The translations under genes and the position numbers were made by a program. The notes beneath the pieces are model-generated. The model worked only from the letters and a program-made list of their open reading frames with translations. It was not told the origin of the DNA and searched no databases. A DNA stretch of 64,000 nt from Akanthomyces muscarius (taxonomy: Eukaryota > Ascomycota > Sordariomycetes > Hypocreales > Cordycipitaceae), in the NCBI RefSeq assembly GCF_028009165.1, contig NC_079246.1:2356001-2420000 (forward strand). The letters are read 5' to 3'. Position 1 is the first letter of the stretch. The number at the start of each line of letters is the position of its first letter. Below, one piece after another: positions 12,101 to 23,666 of the stretch.

Positions 12101-13932
12101 CTAGGTCATTCGTCGGTCGTTATCCGCACTCGCCGGCTCTGCCGTGTCTCCCTTCAAATAGTCTTCATTCTCCGCCGCTTCATACTCGGCAATCAAGTCA
12201 CCCACCACTTCGCGCGCCTCGTCAAACTCGTTTAGATTCTCGGAAAACGGCGCCGTCTTCTTGTACCCCTCCATGAAGGCATTGCGCTTGCGCATGCCGT
12301 CGTACTGTTTTACGATGCGTTTGAAGAGCTGTTGAGAACACAAAAATTAGTGTCTGTGCAGATGAGGCAATATAGGCGCACACAAAGAAGATACTTACGG
12401 TAGCGATAGATGTATGATTTGCCAGCATCAGGCCGCTCACCCGGTGGCTCATGGGCGTGTACGGACTCCTCTTGGTCAGCGCCACCTGGATGCTCGCGGG
12501 ACCCCACGGGATGAACGTCGCCAGCTTGCGCTCGCGGATGCGCAGCAGGCTCTTGTGCACGTCGGTCGGGTCGACCTCACCCTGGATCACGTTCAGGATG
12601 GAAATGTAGCAGCTCTTCTTGGCCGGCACCGTCGACACCATGCGGTTCTTGGGCTGCAGCAGCCGGCGCATCACGTCCAGCACCGTCGTCTTGCGCACCG
12701 TCTTGGCCTGCTCCACCTGGTCCCCGGTGAATGGTGTGTACGCCGTCATGAGGAAGTGGCAGCGCGGCGTCGGGATGAGCGATGCGAGGATGCTGACGAG
12801 GTCGTTGTGCATGTACCCCGGGTAGCGGAGCGTGGTTGTGCTCGCCGACATGACGGTTGATACCTAGCCAAAAGAATGTTAGAGATTTTATCACGAGTTG
12901 CACAAAAAAAAACACGGGAAACGTACAAGCTGGTTGGTTTGTTGGAAAGACGGCTTCTCGACGTGCAGTCGGTCGGCCGAGATGCGCGACAGCGCACCAT
13001 TGTCGAGCACCACGACCGAGTCGGCATTCTGCGTCAGGCGGCGCATGGACAGGATGCTGTTGTACGGGTGCACTACCACGTCGCCCGCGTTGGTCGTGTC
13101 CGGGAACACGGAGTACGTCTGGATAATCTTCTTCGGAAACTGGTCGTTGAGCCGCTCGAGCAGAAACGAGCCGAGGCCGGAGCCCGTGCCGCCCGCAATC
13201 GAGTGCAGCATCATGAAGCCCTGTGGCAGTCAGCATTTCGCGCAGTCATGATGCAGAGCGACGGGAAAGCAGAGGGCCTACCTCCAGAGAGTCGCTGCCG
13301 TCCGCTTCGCGGTCTATCATTTCTACTATCTCCTCATAGACCTCCTCGCCGCTTTGGTAGCCGTCTCCCCAGTTGTTGGCCGCGCCCATGCCATTCTTGC
13401 CAATGTAAAAGTTTTCGGGGTTGTAGATGTTCTTGTAAGGGCCCGTCTGGATGCCGTTGATGACCTGTCGAGCACAAGTTAGCCTCTGGCCCTCTGTTTC
13501 CTCTCCACGCCGCAGCTCCAGGCCAAGTCGGCGCCCTGCACTGGACTGTTAGCGTACCCTTGGTTCTAGATCAATCAGGATCGCGCGCGGGATATATCGC
13601 GTGTCGTCGCTCTGGTAGTAAAACACGTCCTTGCGGTCGCCGCCCTCGGTCGCAAAGTCCTCGAGGTTGCCGTCTTGGCTGATGCCGTGTTCTTGGCAGA
13701 GCTGCTGCCAGAACTGACTTCCAACTATCGTCGTCCAGAAGTTAGCACATGACTATCCCCTTCATTCACTGTTGCATCCTCCGCCATTCTGCGCTGTCGC
13801 GAGGGGTCCAAAACTGACTGCTGTTGCCGCACTGTCCAGCCTGGATCGTGATAATCTCCCTGTAAATCAAGGACCAGTAAGTAGATGCCGCAATATCCAT
13901 GTATAGGCTTTGTCGCATCCGTACCGTGGCAT
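12101..13932 (-). CDS. mipA: gamma-tubulin
   Basis: Encodes a 461-residue gamma-tubulin, the microtubule-nucleating subunit at the spindle pole body. Exons: 13925-13932, 13819-13859, 13558-13724, 13282-13464, 12927-13220, 12399-12863, 12101-12328; all phases close. The start [22 protein letters not shown] is assembled from three exons, the first only 8 nt. The tubulin GTP-binding signature GGTGSG lies at 143-148. Gamma-specific stretches include [12 protein letters not shown] and MLANHTSIA. The C-terminus is acidic ([13 protein letters not shown]) and then polar. Many introns packed into the 5' half are common for fungal tubulin genes. The name follows the filamentous-fungal mipA. Confidence 0.95.
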
Positions 13933-14431
13933 TTTGTCCGGCTGCTGCAAAGGTCGTCGATTGGGTCGCTGTTGAGCTCACAATCGTTGCGGGTTTGGGA
14001 AACGCGACGCGCACCAAGCTTGCCCCGCGAAACTCTGAGCACACTTCCGGGTGGAAACCGGCAGCCCCTCTCCACCACCTCGAGACACAAGCTTGCAACG
14101 ACATGCCGACACTACATTCTACAAATTATCACAGTCGACAGAAAAGCTCATAATTATTCATATCAAAAGCAAACGCGTATATTTCCCTTTTGTGGGCATT
14201 GATACATATAAACAGAACGGCTAAAACGGCCTCCCTCATTTGACAGATTGCCCAGTAATATAACAAGTAAAAAAGCCTTCGATGCTTTGAAAACGCCGTT
14301 GATGCTAACCAGTAATAAAAAGAAGTACTATACCTTTTTGTTCTCCTTGCGGCTGTAGACCCTAGCCGTCTAAAATGCTATTTCCAGGCCCGTAGGCCGA
14401 AACAAAACCCGATTCCGACACCAGTATTACT
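13933..14431. other. gamma-tubulin promoter and NUP2 3' flank
   Basis: A 499-base spacer between two minus-strand genes, holding the gamma-tubulin promoter and leader and the NUP2 3' end. AT-rich runs at 14150-14340 fit a 3' flank. No coding sequence or RNA gene is supported. Confidence 0.5.
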
Positions 14432-17400
14432 TTACTCGTCCTTCTTATTATGCACCTTGTTCTCCTCCAAAGCCTCTGCCAACGCCTGAGCAATCTCTTT
14501 GGTCTTAACTTGCAACATCCATGTCTCCAGTCCGTCGCCGGCATCGTTAGCTGTGGCCAGGCGCACGTACTTCTCGTTTGGTGCGTATTTGATATCAGGC
14601 AGTAGTGCCTTATTGAGGGCAACATTGCCTCTTGGCTCCGCTCGCAGCAGTAGACGCACCGCATTTGTCTCCTTGTGTTTCAGCACACGCAACGGTCCGA
14701 TTCCCTTTGTCGACCACGGGCTTTTGGACTTGGGCTTGTCATCGCCATCAGATTGGTCTTCAGGTGATACCCACGCGAGTACCTTGGCCCGTACTTCATA
14801 GACAGTCTCCTCCTCAGATTCGGCGCCTTCCGTAAGGTTAATCTGTTCGTGTTTCTCTCCTTCTTCGTCGTTTCCGTCCTTGCTTGCTTCAGCTTGCACT
14901 CCGGGTTCCGGAGTGCCCGCGGCTGGCGTCGTCGCCAAGCTCGAGCCCCCTGCAATATTCAACGGCGAGTCTACAGCCGACGCTTTAGCGGGGCGATTTT
15001 CCGGTGCGCAAATGAGGACTTACTGGTCCCGGTGGTAGAGGATCCACCGATTGGAGGCTGCAGACTGGCACTGAAGGACGGTGCGGCCTGGCTCGAGCCA
15101 AACATGTTGCTACCACCCTGCGGCTGAGCGGGAGGGGCAGCAGTGAAGTTCAAGCCTGGAGCACCGCCCGCAGACGCGCCGCCAAACAGCGGCGTGGAGC
15201 TGCCAGAAACCTGGTTGCTGCCTCCAAACGTAGATCCTCCTCCATTAGGAGCAGGGGCGCCTCCCGGACCGCCAAATTGAAAGGGTGTCGATGATCCTGA
15301 CGCTGGCGCTGTGGCGCCACCACCGAAGCTAAACATGCCGCCGCTCGAGGGGTTGGCAGGTTGGCTGCTGCCAACAGCATTGCCGGAAAATGGGTTGTTG
15401 AAGCTAGTAGTGGCGCTGCTGTCGCCAGCACTGCCTGCGCCACCAGCGGAGAAGTTGAATCCGAAGCCGCTCGGACCATTGTTTGTGGAAGGCGTAGCTC
15501 CAAACGAAACCGATGTGCTGCTGTTGGCCGCGGCACCGAACAAGTTTACAGAGGGTGCGCTCGGTACGCTGGATGCGGCGCCAAAGGTGAAGGAGCCAGG
15601 TGCAGATGAGGTTCCGCCAGTCAACGCCTTCTTCGCAGGAGACTGCTCGTCTTGCTTCATCGGGCTGCCAAACAGGGCAGCAGAGTTGGCATTGGCCTCG
15701 GGCGACTTAGGTGCGAAAAGAGGCTTTGCAGATGTGGGCTGCGCAGTGGAAGAGTTCGAGTTGCCGCCAAAGCTGAACATGGATGCGGCAGGGGCGGGAG
15801 CAGTGGCAGCCGGTGCGTCAGTCTTCGCGTCAGTCGTGGGAGCAGTAGCGCCAAACAGTGGCTTAGAGGGGGCAGCAGAAGCGCTACCAAACAGATTCGT
15901 AGTAGTTTTGGAGCTCGGAGCGCCAAATTGTGGTGCAGCGATCGTTGGTGCTGAAGACTCTGTGGAAGCAGGTTTAGCCGGCTCGGTCGGCTTGGCGCCA
16001 AAGAGCGTCGACGACTGCATCACCGGTGTAGGCTCTTTAGACTTGTCCGAGCCGCCGAACATATTCGAGGCCGTAGGCTTAGCAGCAGCCGCACCAAACA
16101 GATTTGAAGCGGGTTTAGTGGGTTCAGTAGCTGCATCAGGAGTCGTCGCACTAGGTTTGGCACCAAACAGTCCCGTCGATGCAGTCGAGCCGGAAGGCTT
16201 AAATTCGAACGCCGGCTTCTTAGAGGGCTGGGAGTCGTTCTCCTTGTCAGACTCGCCTCCGTCTTTGCTAGAGTCCGCAACAGGGGCAGTGGAAGCAGCA
16301 GGCTTTTCAGCAGTGGCTGGCTTGGCACCGAAGAGGTTAGATGGAGCGGTGCTTTTGGGAGCAAAAATATTGCTGGCGCCAGAAGCAGGGGCGGCAGCCT
16401 CTTCAGTAGACTCTGCTGGTTTGGGAGCACCAAATAGGCCGGACATCGCTGGAGCCGCAGGCTTTGCGCCAAAAAGACCAGACGTGTTGGGGGCCTGCGA
16501 GCCGCCGAAAAGGTTGCTGCTCTGCGAGGCTGACGGGGCGAATTTCAAAGGCGTGGTGCTGGGGTTCCAGGTCTTGTCCGCAGGCGCGGGAGTCTCGCCA
16601 GGCGACTGGCTAGGTTCAGCAGCACGGACGGGTTCACCATTGTTGCCCTTGGTTACACGGTCGAACAGGCTGCGGGCTGGGGTGCTCTCACGAGTGGAGT
16701 CACCAGCTGTTTCCTCAACTGCACTGGCATCAGCACTGGGTTCCTCGCTCTGCTCTGCATCCGGACTTTCATCCTCCTCAGAATCAGCGTCGCTCTCAGC
16801 ATCAGCATCAGCTCCGCTATTTTTGGCAGAGCTAGCATCAGACAAATACCCGAAGATGTTGCCGCCTCCTGCAGGAGCAGCAGCAGCGGGAGCTTGTCCA
16901 GCGGCAGCCTTGATGTTGGTGAAGACGGAGCGAGCCAAGCCACCAGCGGCAGACTTGGGAGCAAACGGGTTCGGCTTGGGGGCAGGAGCCTCGGCAGGCT
17001 TGTTGGCAATCTTCTCGAAAAGAGCCTTGGTCGCAGAGGGCGTGGATCGCTTGAGGGGCTGGTCCTCCTCGCCAGCAGAGGCTTTGCGCTTATTCTTGCC
17101 AGCGGGCTGAGGCGTAGCAATGGGGGGTGGCGCTTCTTGGCCAACCTTGTCGGTGGTTTGACGTTTGCCGAAGCTGCTGGCATTGCTGCTCGCCATGTCT
17201 TTGGTCAGATCCTCATCGGCCTTGCGCTTCTTGGATGGGGCGGACTTGGTAGGAGTCGCAACTGGGACTTCCACTTCCTCCTCCTCTGGCTCGGGGAGGC
17301 CGTGCTCGCGGCGCCATCTCTTGAGGACCTCTTTCGAGGGCTTGACGTTTTGAAATTCGTAGAGGCCGTATCGCAGCAGGATGATGCTCCTACTCTTCTC

Positions 17401-18081
17401 AAATTCTTTGGCAAAGTTAACAACATTCAGCTTCCAGTCCTTTCGCGCGAAAATCTCATTGGCGGCATATTTCAGACGGCGGAGATCGAGAATGCAGAAG
17501 AACTGCCTGCGCTGCTCTTCGTCAAGATCAGGAGGGCAAAGGTGGGCAAGGAACTGGTCGGCATAGATGGAACCCTTTGAGTTCCATTCCTTGGGAACCT
17601 TGTTGGCAAGGAGCTCGCCGGTAAGCTCCCGCGGTGGCGACGAGATACGCATGGGGAAGAGGTCCTTGTCTGACGTCTTGGCGGCCATTCCGCGCGGCGC
17701 AGCACTGGCTGTGGATTCTCTGTAGACTCGCGATGGCTCGGGGGTCGCGCCGGGGGCAAAGACTTTTTTCATCGTGCTCTGCGGCAAGTTCGGCGAGAAG
17801 AGGCCGGAGGGCGGCGCCTCCGACAGGGCCGAGGCCTGAAAAATGTTTCGACCTGTCGAGATGGAGCTCGTGTGAAGAGGGTTGGACGGCGTATCGTTTC
17901 GATTGGAAAAGAACCTGCGCGACGGCGCAGACTGGGGAGTGCCGAGATGCTTTGACGGTCCATTGGCGAACGGCGAAGCGCCATAGGCGCGTTTCGCAAA
18001 CGGCAGCGGTGGACGGGCTCGCGGCGTGCCATTTGTGGCTGGCGCGGCGTCGCCATCGCCAGGCAAGGCAAAGGTGACCAT
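14432..18081 (-). CDS. NUP2: FG-repeat nucleoporin with Ran-binding domain (NUP2/Nup61/Nup50 type)
   Basis: Encodes a 1191-residue nuclear-pore protein. Exons: 15024-18081 and 14432-14949, joined by a 74-nt intron with GTAAGT donor. Domains in order: a disordered N-terminus; a folded segment of about residues 140-262 that includes EWNSKGSIYADQFLAHL and KEVLKRWRREHG; a basic, importin-alpha-type motif KKRKADEDLTKDM at 284-296; a long Ala/Pro/Ser/Lys-rich FG region with many LFGAKP, NLFGA and FSFGG repeats; then, mostly from exon 2, a C-terminal Ran-binding domain (VYEVRAKVLAW, GIGPLRVLKHKETNAVRLLLR, ETWMLQVKTKEIAQALAEAL). Family knowledge: Nup2-type proteins are mobile pore subunits that help recycle importin alpha with RanGTP. 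The large open frames opposite this gene reflect codon bias, not genes. Confidence 0.9.
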
Positions 18082-19216
18082 TGTGCAGGATTCGAGTCGG
18101 AGCGCGCGTGGCGAATGCGAAGCAGCCTATCAGTCTCTTGGCAACGAATAATGAAATGCGACGCGAGATGATGCAAAAGCAGAAAACCAGCGTCAAGGGA
18201 AATGTTCGCGTTGCACAGATGCAAAGGTTAGTCGTCGCGTCTCGAGGCCACCACCGTGCTGAAAAGTTTCCCCAGACTGCAGTGTTCCTAAGGGGTGCCT
18301 GTCGGGTTGCCACGGGCGACACAGACGATCAGAATGAAGAAAACCGTCCCGTTGATGCAGCAGTTTGATGTTTGTGCTACAGGAGTCGATGCATGAGGAT
18401 GGGACGGCCCTGGTGGATGAAGAAACACCGGCGCACAAGGATGGGTTGGGCCTGGCTTTGGTGTCGTGTTGTGGGAGGTGCACACGGAGCCGTTCACAGC
18501 AAGGCTTGGGTGGTGAGAAAAAAAAAGCCACAGCACGGGGGGTCCGCCTTTTAGCTTGCACTGGTGAAAGTGAGCGGCAACTGAGGGCCCCGGCGAGGAG
18601 CTGTGAGCCAGTGGCAGGCCGCTGGCGAGTGACGCTGCAGCCAATGGATTGTCGGCCCGGCGGGACCCACCTCTTTGCCTGGTTGGTGGCCTCAGGCAGA
18701 AACTGCGTCCGCACGCAGCGCCCGAGTGATGTACAGGGTAGCATTGGTAGAAAAGCTGCGATTTACGAACAGGCAATGGTGAGCTCATATAAAATCAAAA
18801 ATTGGTAGTGGAGGCCGCAGAAATAGAGCCGCTACTCTGCAACGCGTGTCATGGGCGCGTAGATACAATGTGATGTGCTGCGCCGGCTCACCCACACATC
18901 GTGGTGCATCTTCACTACCGCGCGCCATTTGCAAACGTAACGTAGAATTCATATCGTGTGTCAATTTGTTTCCTAACCCTAGTGTAGATAGCAAAAGAAT
19001 GGCGTCCCACAGCCAACCGGCGCAATCCAGGCGGCTGCATTCATCAGGACCTCGAGAGAAATATGTGCAAAAACAAACAAAAGAGATTCCCTAAAACAAA
19101 AAAGTACAAGGGCGCTGAGTGGCGCCGTGTGTCGTCCACGACTCAAAATTACAAATAGAATGCCCAATTTCCTAAACACCAGTAGAATTCCGTCTTGAGC
19201 TGAGACTTGTTACGTC
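18082..19216. other. NUP2 promoter and NBR1 3' flank
   Basis: A 1.1 kb spacer between two minus-strand genes. It should hold the NUP2 promoter (toward 18082) and the NBR1 3' end (toward 19216). No coding region or RNA gene is supported. Open frames near 18190-18800 overlap on both strands with no domain. Confidence 0.5.
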
Positions 19217-21914
19217 CTACTCCTTCGTCATCTTTCTGTTCTGCTCCTCAAGATACTCCTCATCCGAAGCGTCGAGAATGTCGTACTCCTCGTCAGTCAT
19301 GAAGCCATCATCAGAGCCGTCCCACTCCTCGTAAGTCTTTGAGATCGGGGTAGCAACGGGGCTGGGAAGCGACGAGACAATTGGAGAAGCGGGTGCATGC
19401 TTGATCTCTTGGTGCACGCTGGAGTTGGGAGACTCTGTCTCCAGCTTGGGGAAGATCATGATGCTGCTGGCTTGAGACTCCTCAGCCTTCTCAGGCTCCT
19501 GCTCCTGCCCCTGCTCCTCCTCTTCAAAAACGGGGGCGGGAGGAGCGGCCTTGACCGATCGAGCCTGAACCTCACACCACAAGCGCTCGCCGAATCGGTA
19601 GCCATCCTCGGTACAGAGACGCCAGTACGAGATGAACTTGCCAGAACGGCCAGGGGTGCGCAAGAGCACGGTAAACTGGAACTCCTGGCCAGGAGCAAGC
19701 TGAGAGTAGCAGACGGTTGACTGCGTGGCCGATACAAGGTCGGAGATGCCAGTGGGGTGGGTAGAGTCGACATGACCCATGTAGTCGCCACCGGAGAACT
19801 TGACGACGCAGCCAGCAGGCCAAGGGACGGTTCCCTCGTTGCGGAGCGTCCAGGTCTGCTCAAAGACGTGGTTGAGACCAAAGGTAGTGCCATCAGAAAC
19901 GCTCTCACGAATGAAGCGAGCCTTGAGCTGCTCCTCCTCGACGACCTTGTGGCTCTCCTCCTTAGCCTGGGGAACATCCTTGAGCTGAACAAGAGGCTCT
20001 TCCTGCTTCACTTCGGGCTTGGCGGGAGTCTCCCAGGGCTCCTCGGGCTCCTCGGGCTTCACGTCAACAACGGTCTGCACGGCATTGACAGAGTTGGTGC
20101 CAGAAGGAGCAGGGGAAGCCCAGGCGGGAGGCTCAATTCGATCACCCATGACGTCCAGCTGTCTGCCGTCCTGGTGCTCACCAGTAGTCGTGACACTGAC
20201 GTGGCGGACGGGAGTCTTGAACTTGATGAGGGGGTGCGTCTTATTGTGTTCATTGGCGGGGCTGGCCTCGCAGTTTGCACAAAAGTCGAGGTCAGGGCAG
20301 ACGGCACACTTGTAGCGCGTACCCTTGATATAGGCCGGCCAGGCTCGTGAAGAGTTGCAAAGGGGACCGTCGCAGCAAATGCCGCTATGCATGGGCTCTA
20401 CGGTCCCGCAAGAGTGAGTCTGGCGGAGAGGCTCGTACAGCGGAGCGAAGCGGTGGTTGGGGTGAATGAAGTGAGCATTCAGAACGCACTCGCTGCAGTA
20501 GTCCCAGTCAGGGCAGTCAAGACATTTGTGGCGGACACCAGCGATGTTCTCGTCGCAGCCGTCGCAGATGGCCATGTGCATGCGGTTTCGGCCGGGAGCC
20601 ATTTTGATGCTAATATGGTCAGGCATCACAGTGCCTGGAACGGCCGGAGCAAAGCTATGCATGGGGTGGTGACCATGGGAGTTTGCCGAGAAGCAGGGCT
20701 GGCAAAGGTCAAAGTCATCGCACTTCTGGCAGTGGAGAAACTGGGCTTCGGGAAGTTCTAGAACATGTTAGCCGTACAATGCAGGTAGTGCACACGCAGC
20801 GGAATATACATACCATGAAGACAAGTATTACAGGTGCGCACAGGTGAGAAAGACGCCCAAGCAGGAGTTGCCTGAACGACTGGACGTGGAGGCGAGAACG
20901 CTGGAAGAGGAAGAATGCAGTTGGGGTATGAGACGGGTGCAATCTTGGGCTCCTCCTTGATAGCCTTGGGCTTTGGCTTGGGAGAAATTTTCTCAGTGCT
21001 GCTCTTGACAATGGTACCGTCAACAATGGTACGCTTGATCAGCCAGTGGTTGTCGCTTTTGCAGGTAATGCCCTGATCAATGCAAGACTGGCATAGGTCG
21101 AAGTCGCCATCGTCGCATGTGGAGCAGTGGTAGTGGGCACCGGGAATGCTCTTGCAACAGATGTTGCAGCAAACGGCGTAGACAGCGGTTGTGGGCTGGT
21201 CCTGGGGCGCAGAGGAAGCATCCTGGGCGCTGGGGTTAAGAGACTGGCGGCTCATGAGGCAGCTGAGACGGCTCTCGAAGTCTTTGCGGAGTTCCTCACG
21301 TTCAGCAACCATGTTGGCGGCCTTGGCAAGCAGCGTCGGGTCGTACTGCTTGGCCATACTGGAACCGGAGCTGCGCAGAGGCAGACTGATTTGAGAATGC
21401 GAGGCAGACTGCTGGGGCTCGGGCTGGATAGCAGGAGCGGGTTCTGTGACGTCCTCGACGTGCTCGATGGAAACCGGCTTGGGAGCGGCCTTGGGTTCCT
21501 CAACCAATGTCACGCGAAGCTTGAGCTTGGATTTAGCCTTGGCAGCGCGGTAAAGCTGCTTGTATACAGGCATGTTGGAGGAATCGAGGAGGACAAAGGA
21601 CGCGGCTGAGTCGGAGTACCTCTCGACCATGGCCTTACGGTCGGCGGGAATGTGCAAAAAGGTTCGGATCTAGCGGTGTTAGCACAGAGAACCGTGAGTG
21701 AAGCTGCTGGCCACAGTACGGCATGATTCGTGGGGAGAGAAGTGCACGCGGCACAGAGCGGCCAGCAGCATGATAGTCAGGGAGGCAAACGTACGTGCTC
21801 CTCAAGAACCCTGGGAACCATCTCACGTAGAGGCATCTTGACGCGGCGGGTGGTGCCATCATAGGTCACCTTGACGGTGACCATGGCCTCGGGACCAGTG
21901 TGAGCAGCCGACAT
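19217..21914 (-). CDS. NBR1: selective autophagy receptor NBR1 (PB1, four ZZ, NBR1/FW domain)
   Basis: Encodes 838 residues. Exons: 21795-21914, 20814-21669, 19217-20757. Domains in order: N-terminal PB1 domain (about 1-97, starting VTVKVTYDGTTRRVKMP); four ZZ zinc fingers with Cys pairs at about 203-255, 316-365, 385-435 and 447-505; an NBR1/FW Ig-like domain at about 605-725 (FEQTWTLRNEGTVPWP, GRSGKFISYWRL); and an acidic tail. The tail carries a candidate Atg8-binding LIR, DEEYDIL (about 814-820), and a weaker one, FPKL (761-764). No UBA domain follows, as expected for filamentous fungi and unlike animal NBR1. Family knowledge: fungal NBR1 proteins deliver vacuolar hydrolases, peroxisomes or aggregates to the vacuole. 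Binding partners here are inferred. Confidence 0.92.
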
Positions 21915-21933
21915 GTTGCTGACACAATATCTT

Positions 21934-22036
21934 CTGACGGCGAAGTTAGTTCGTGGTGCAGAGATGAAGAGATGGTGGTGCAGGCGAGCGAGGCGGGTGG
22001 CCGTCGACCAGGCTGCAGTGAAGCGGGCCGACTTAC
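21934..22036 (-). other. probable 5' leader intron of NBR1
   Basis: On the minus strand a GTAAGT donor at 22036 is followed by a branch-like ACTAACT and a CAG acceptor at 21934, leaving about 20 leader bases before the NBR1 ATG at 21914. The 103-nt size is normal for this genome. The call rests on splice signals only; transcript reads would settle it. Confidence 0.45.
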
Positions 22037-22422
22037 AACTAAGACGAATGCAGGAAATGTGTAGGTAGATAGCGTGCGTCAGCGACTGACGTGGTGAAAC
22101 TCCCGCGCCACAAAGTACGGGAGGACTGGTAAAGAGGGCGATGTTTGTCGGGGACGACGAGGGGTTGATGCTGGGGACTCGAGCAGTTCCTCGATGCTGC
22201 CGAGGAATATTTGGATGGATGAAGCAACAAGCGGTGATGGAAAGAGGATGATGGAGAGGGGAGAGACGACTTTGGGGGAAAGGCGGAGGCGGAAAAAGAG
22301 GAGAAAGGATGACCTACAGCAAGCGGATGGGCCAGGGTCTAAAAGACACTTCAGAGCCTGAAGCCTGCAAGCAGTGCTGTACTGTGCTGTGTTACAGCGA
22401 ATTATTGGTGGCTTGCCAGTAG

Positions 22423-22449
22423 GTGGTGTCAGTGGTGTCAGTGGTGTCA
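22423..22449. repeat. three tandem 9-mers
   Basis: Three perfect head-to-tail copies of GTGGTGTCA, about 510 bases upstream of the NBR1 start codon. This may be a small expansion or a set of binding sites; nothing else is known. Confidence 0.6.
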
Positions 22450-23666
22450 ATGGCCCGCGCCCAGTGGGATTGCGTGTCCTCACAGTGCAAGTTTACGCTA
22501 AAGATGGGGAGCCTGGCGGCGCTGTTTGTCTGTCTCGCCCGCCCGCCAATCTGGACCCTGGTCTTGTTCCAGGCCAGCTCCAGCTGTGGGCCGAATCCTA
22601 ATCAGGCCGATTGCAGCAGGCAGAGACAGTGATGCGTGCCGCGCCACCTGAAGCATCCAACGACAACCCATCCCATCACACGTACACACACTCCGTCCCG
22701 GGTTACGGATTCCCGGAAGAGACGGATTTCCTTTTCCTCCAAGGCAGCCATGATATCTTCAGGTGGCCAGACGAAAACGCAGAGAGGATTCGTATGCATG
22801 TACTCGATGACAAGCGCAACGGGGCGGTTTTTCTCAGTCGCCCCTCCCAGGCAGCTATCAGGACTCGCAATGCGGCGAATCGTGCGGGGGTGGATAGCGT
22901 GGCGGAAGCTGGAAAGCTTTCACGTTGGCTGCGTCAGACTGTCAGTACAGTACGGCACTGGCACTGTACCCGGCATGCGGTACCCGAGCCGAGCCTAGCA
23001 CACGCCACCACCCAGGAGGATGGCACCAAAAAAGAGGCCGCCCAGTAGCTAAGCAGTTGGTTATTGTGAATGACAGGAAAATAAAGAGAAAAAAATGGGA
23101 AAACTACATGAATCCGGGCCATGATAAAAGAAGCAAGAAGAAACATCACGAGGAAAATATGGGTACGCGACGTGGAAGAAATGAGGAGCTACTCTCTAAT
23201 TCACGACAGTGGCGTCTTCCTTCATCAGCCACAAGCTAGTGCAGCCACTCTAATAGATTGTACGTACATTGAACTCGTCGACGGATAATCATTCAAGGAC
23301 CGGGACGACGGCGGTATCGTGTGCTTTGCTGGCTCGCGATGGCAGCGCGGCGATGTTCTTGTACCATGGCAAGCTAAGCAAACACCATCACGCATAGAAC
23401 ATGGCCCAAGGGGTTTTACCACGTAGGGAACGTCATGACCTGGGCCCAGGCTCATTCTTCTCACTTTCTGTCACTCTCGTCGCTCCATCAACCGCCAGTC
23501 ATCGCGCTACAGACACCCTAATTAAATCCGGCCATCAGAATTATTGCGAGCTACTCCTTATAAACTTGACTTACTTATCCCATTTTAGCACCTATACCTC
23601 GACACTTTTTCTTCTTCTTCAGTTGTATATTCCCGAGATTGAAATGCCATCACTATAACACCTACA

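Larger units (their letters stand above)
21915..23666. other. NBR1 promoter/leader and phosphotransferase 3' flank
   Basis: A 1.75 kb spacer. The part next to NBR1 contains a likely leader intron (listed separately) and a short tandem repeat at 22423-22449. The far end is the 3' flank of the phosphotransferase gene that stops at 23667. No coding region is supported. Confidence 0.5.

Noticed and set aside
15311..17110. 599-residue open frame on the plus strand opposite NUP2
   Set aside because: It mirrors the Ala/Pro/Gly-rich FG repeat region read backwards; long antisense openness is expected from third-position GC bias, and no domain is visible.
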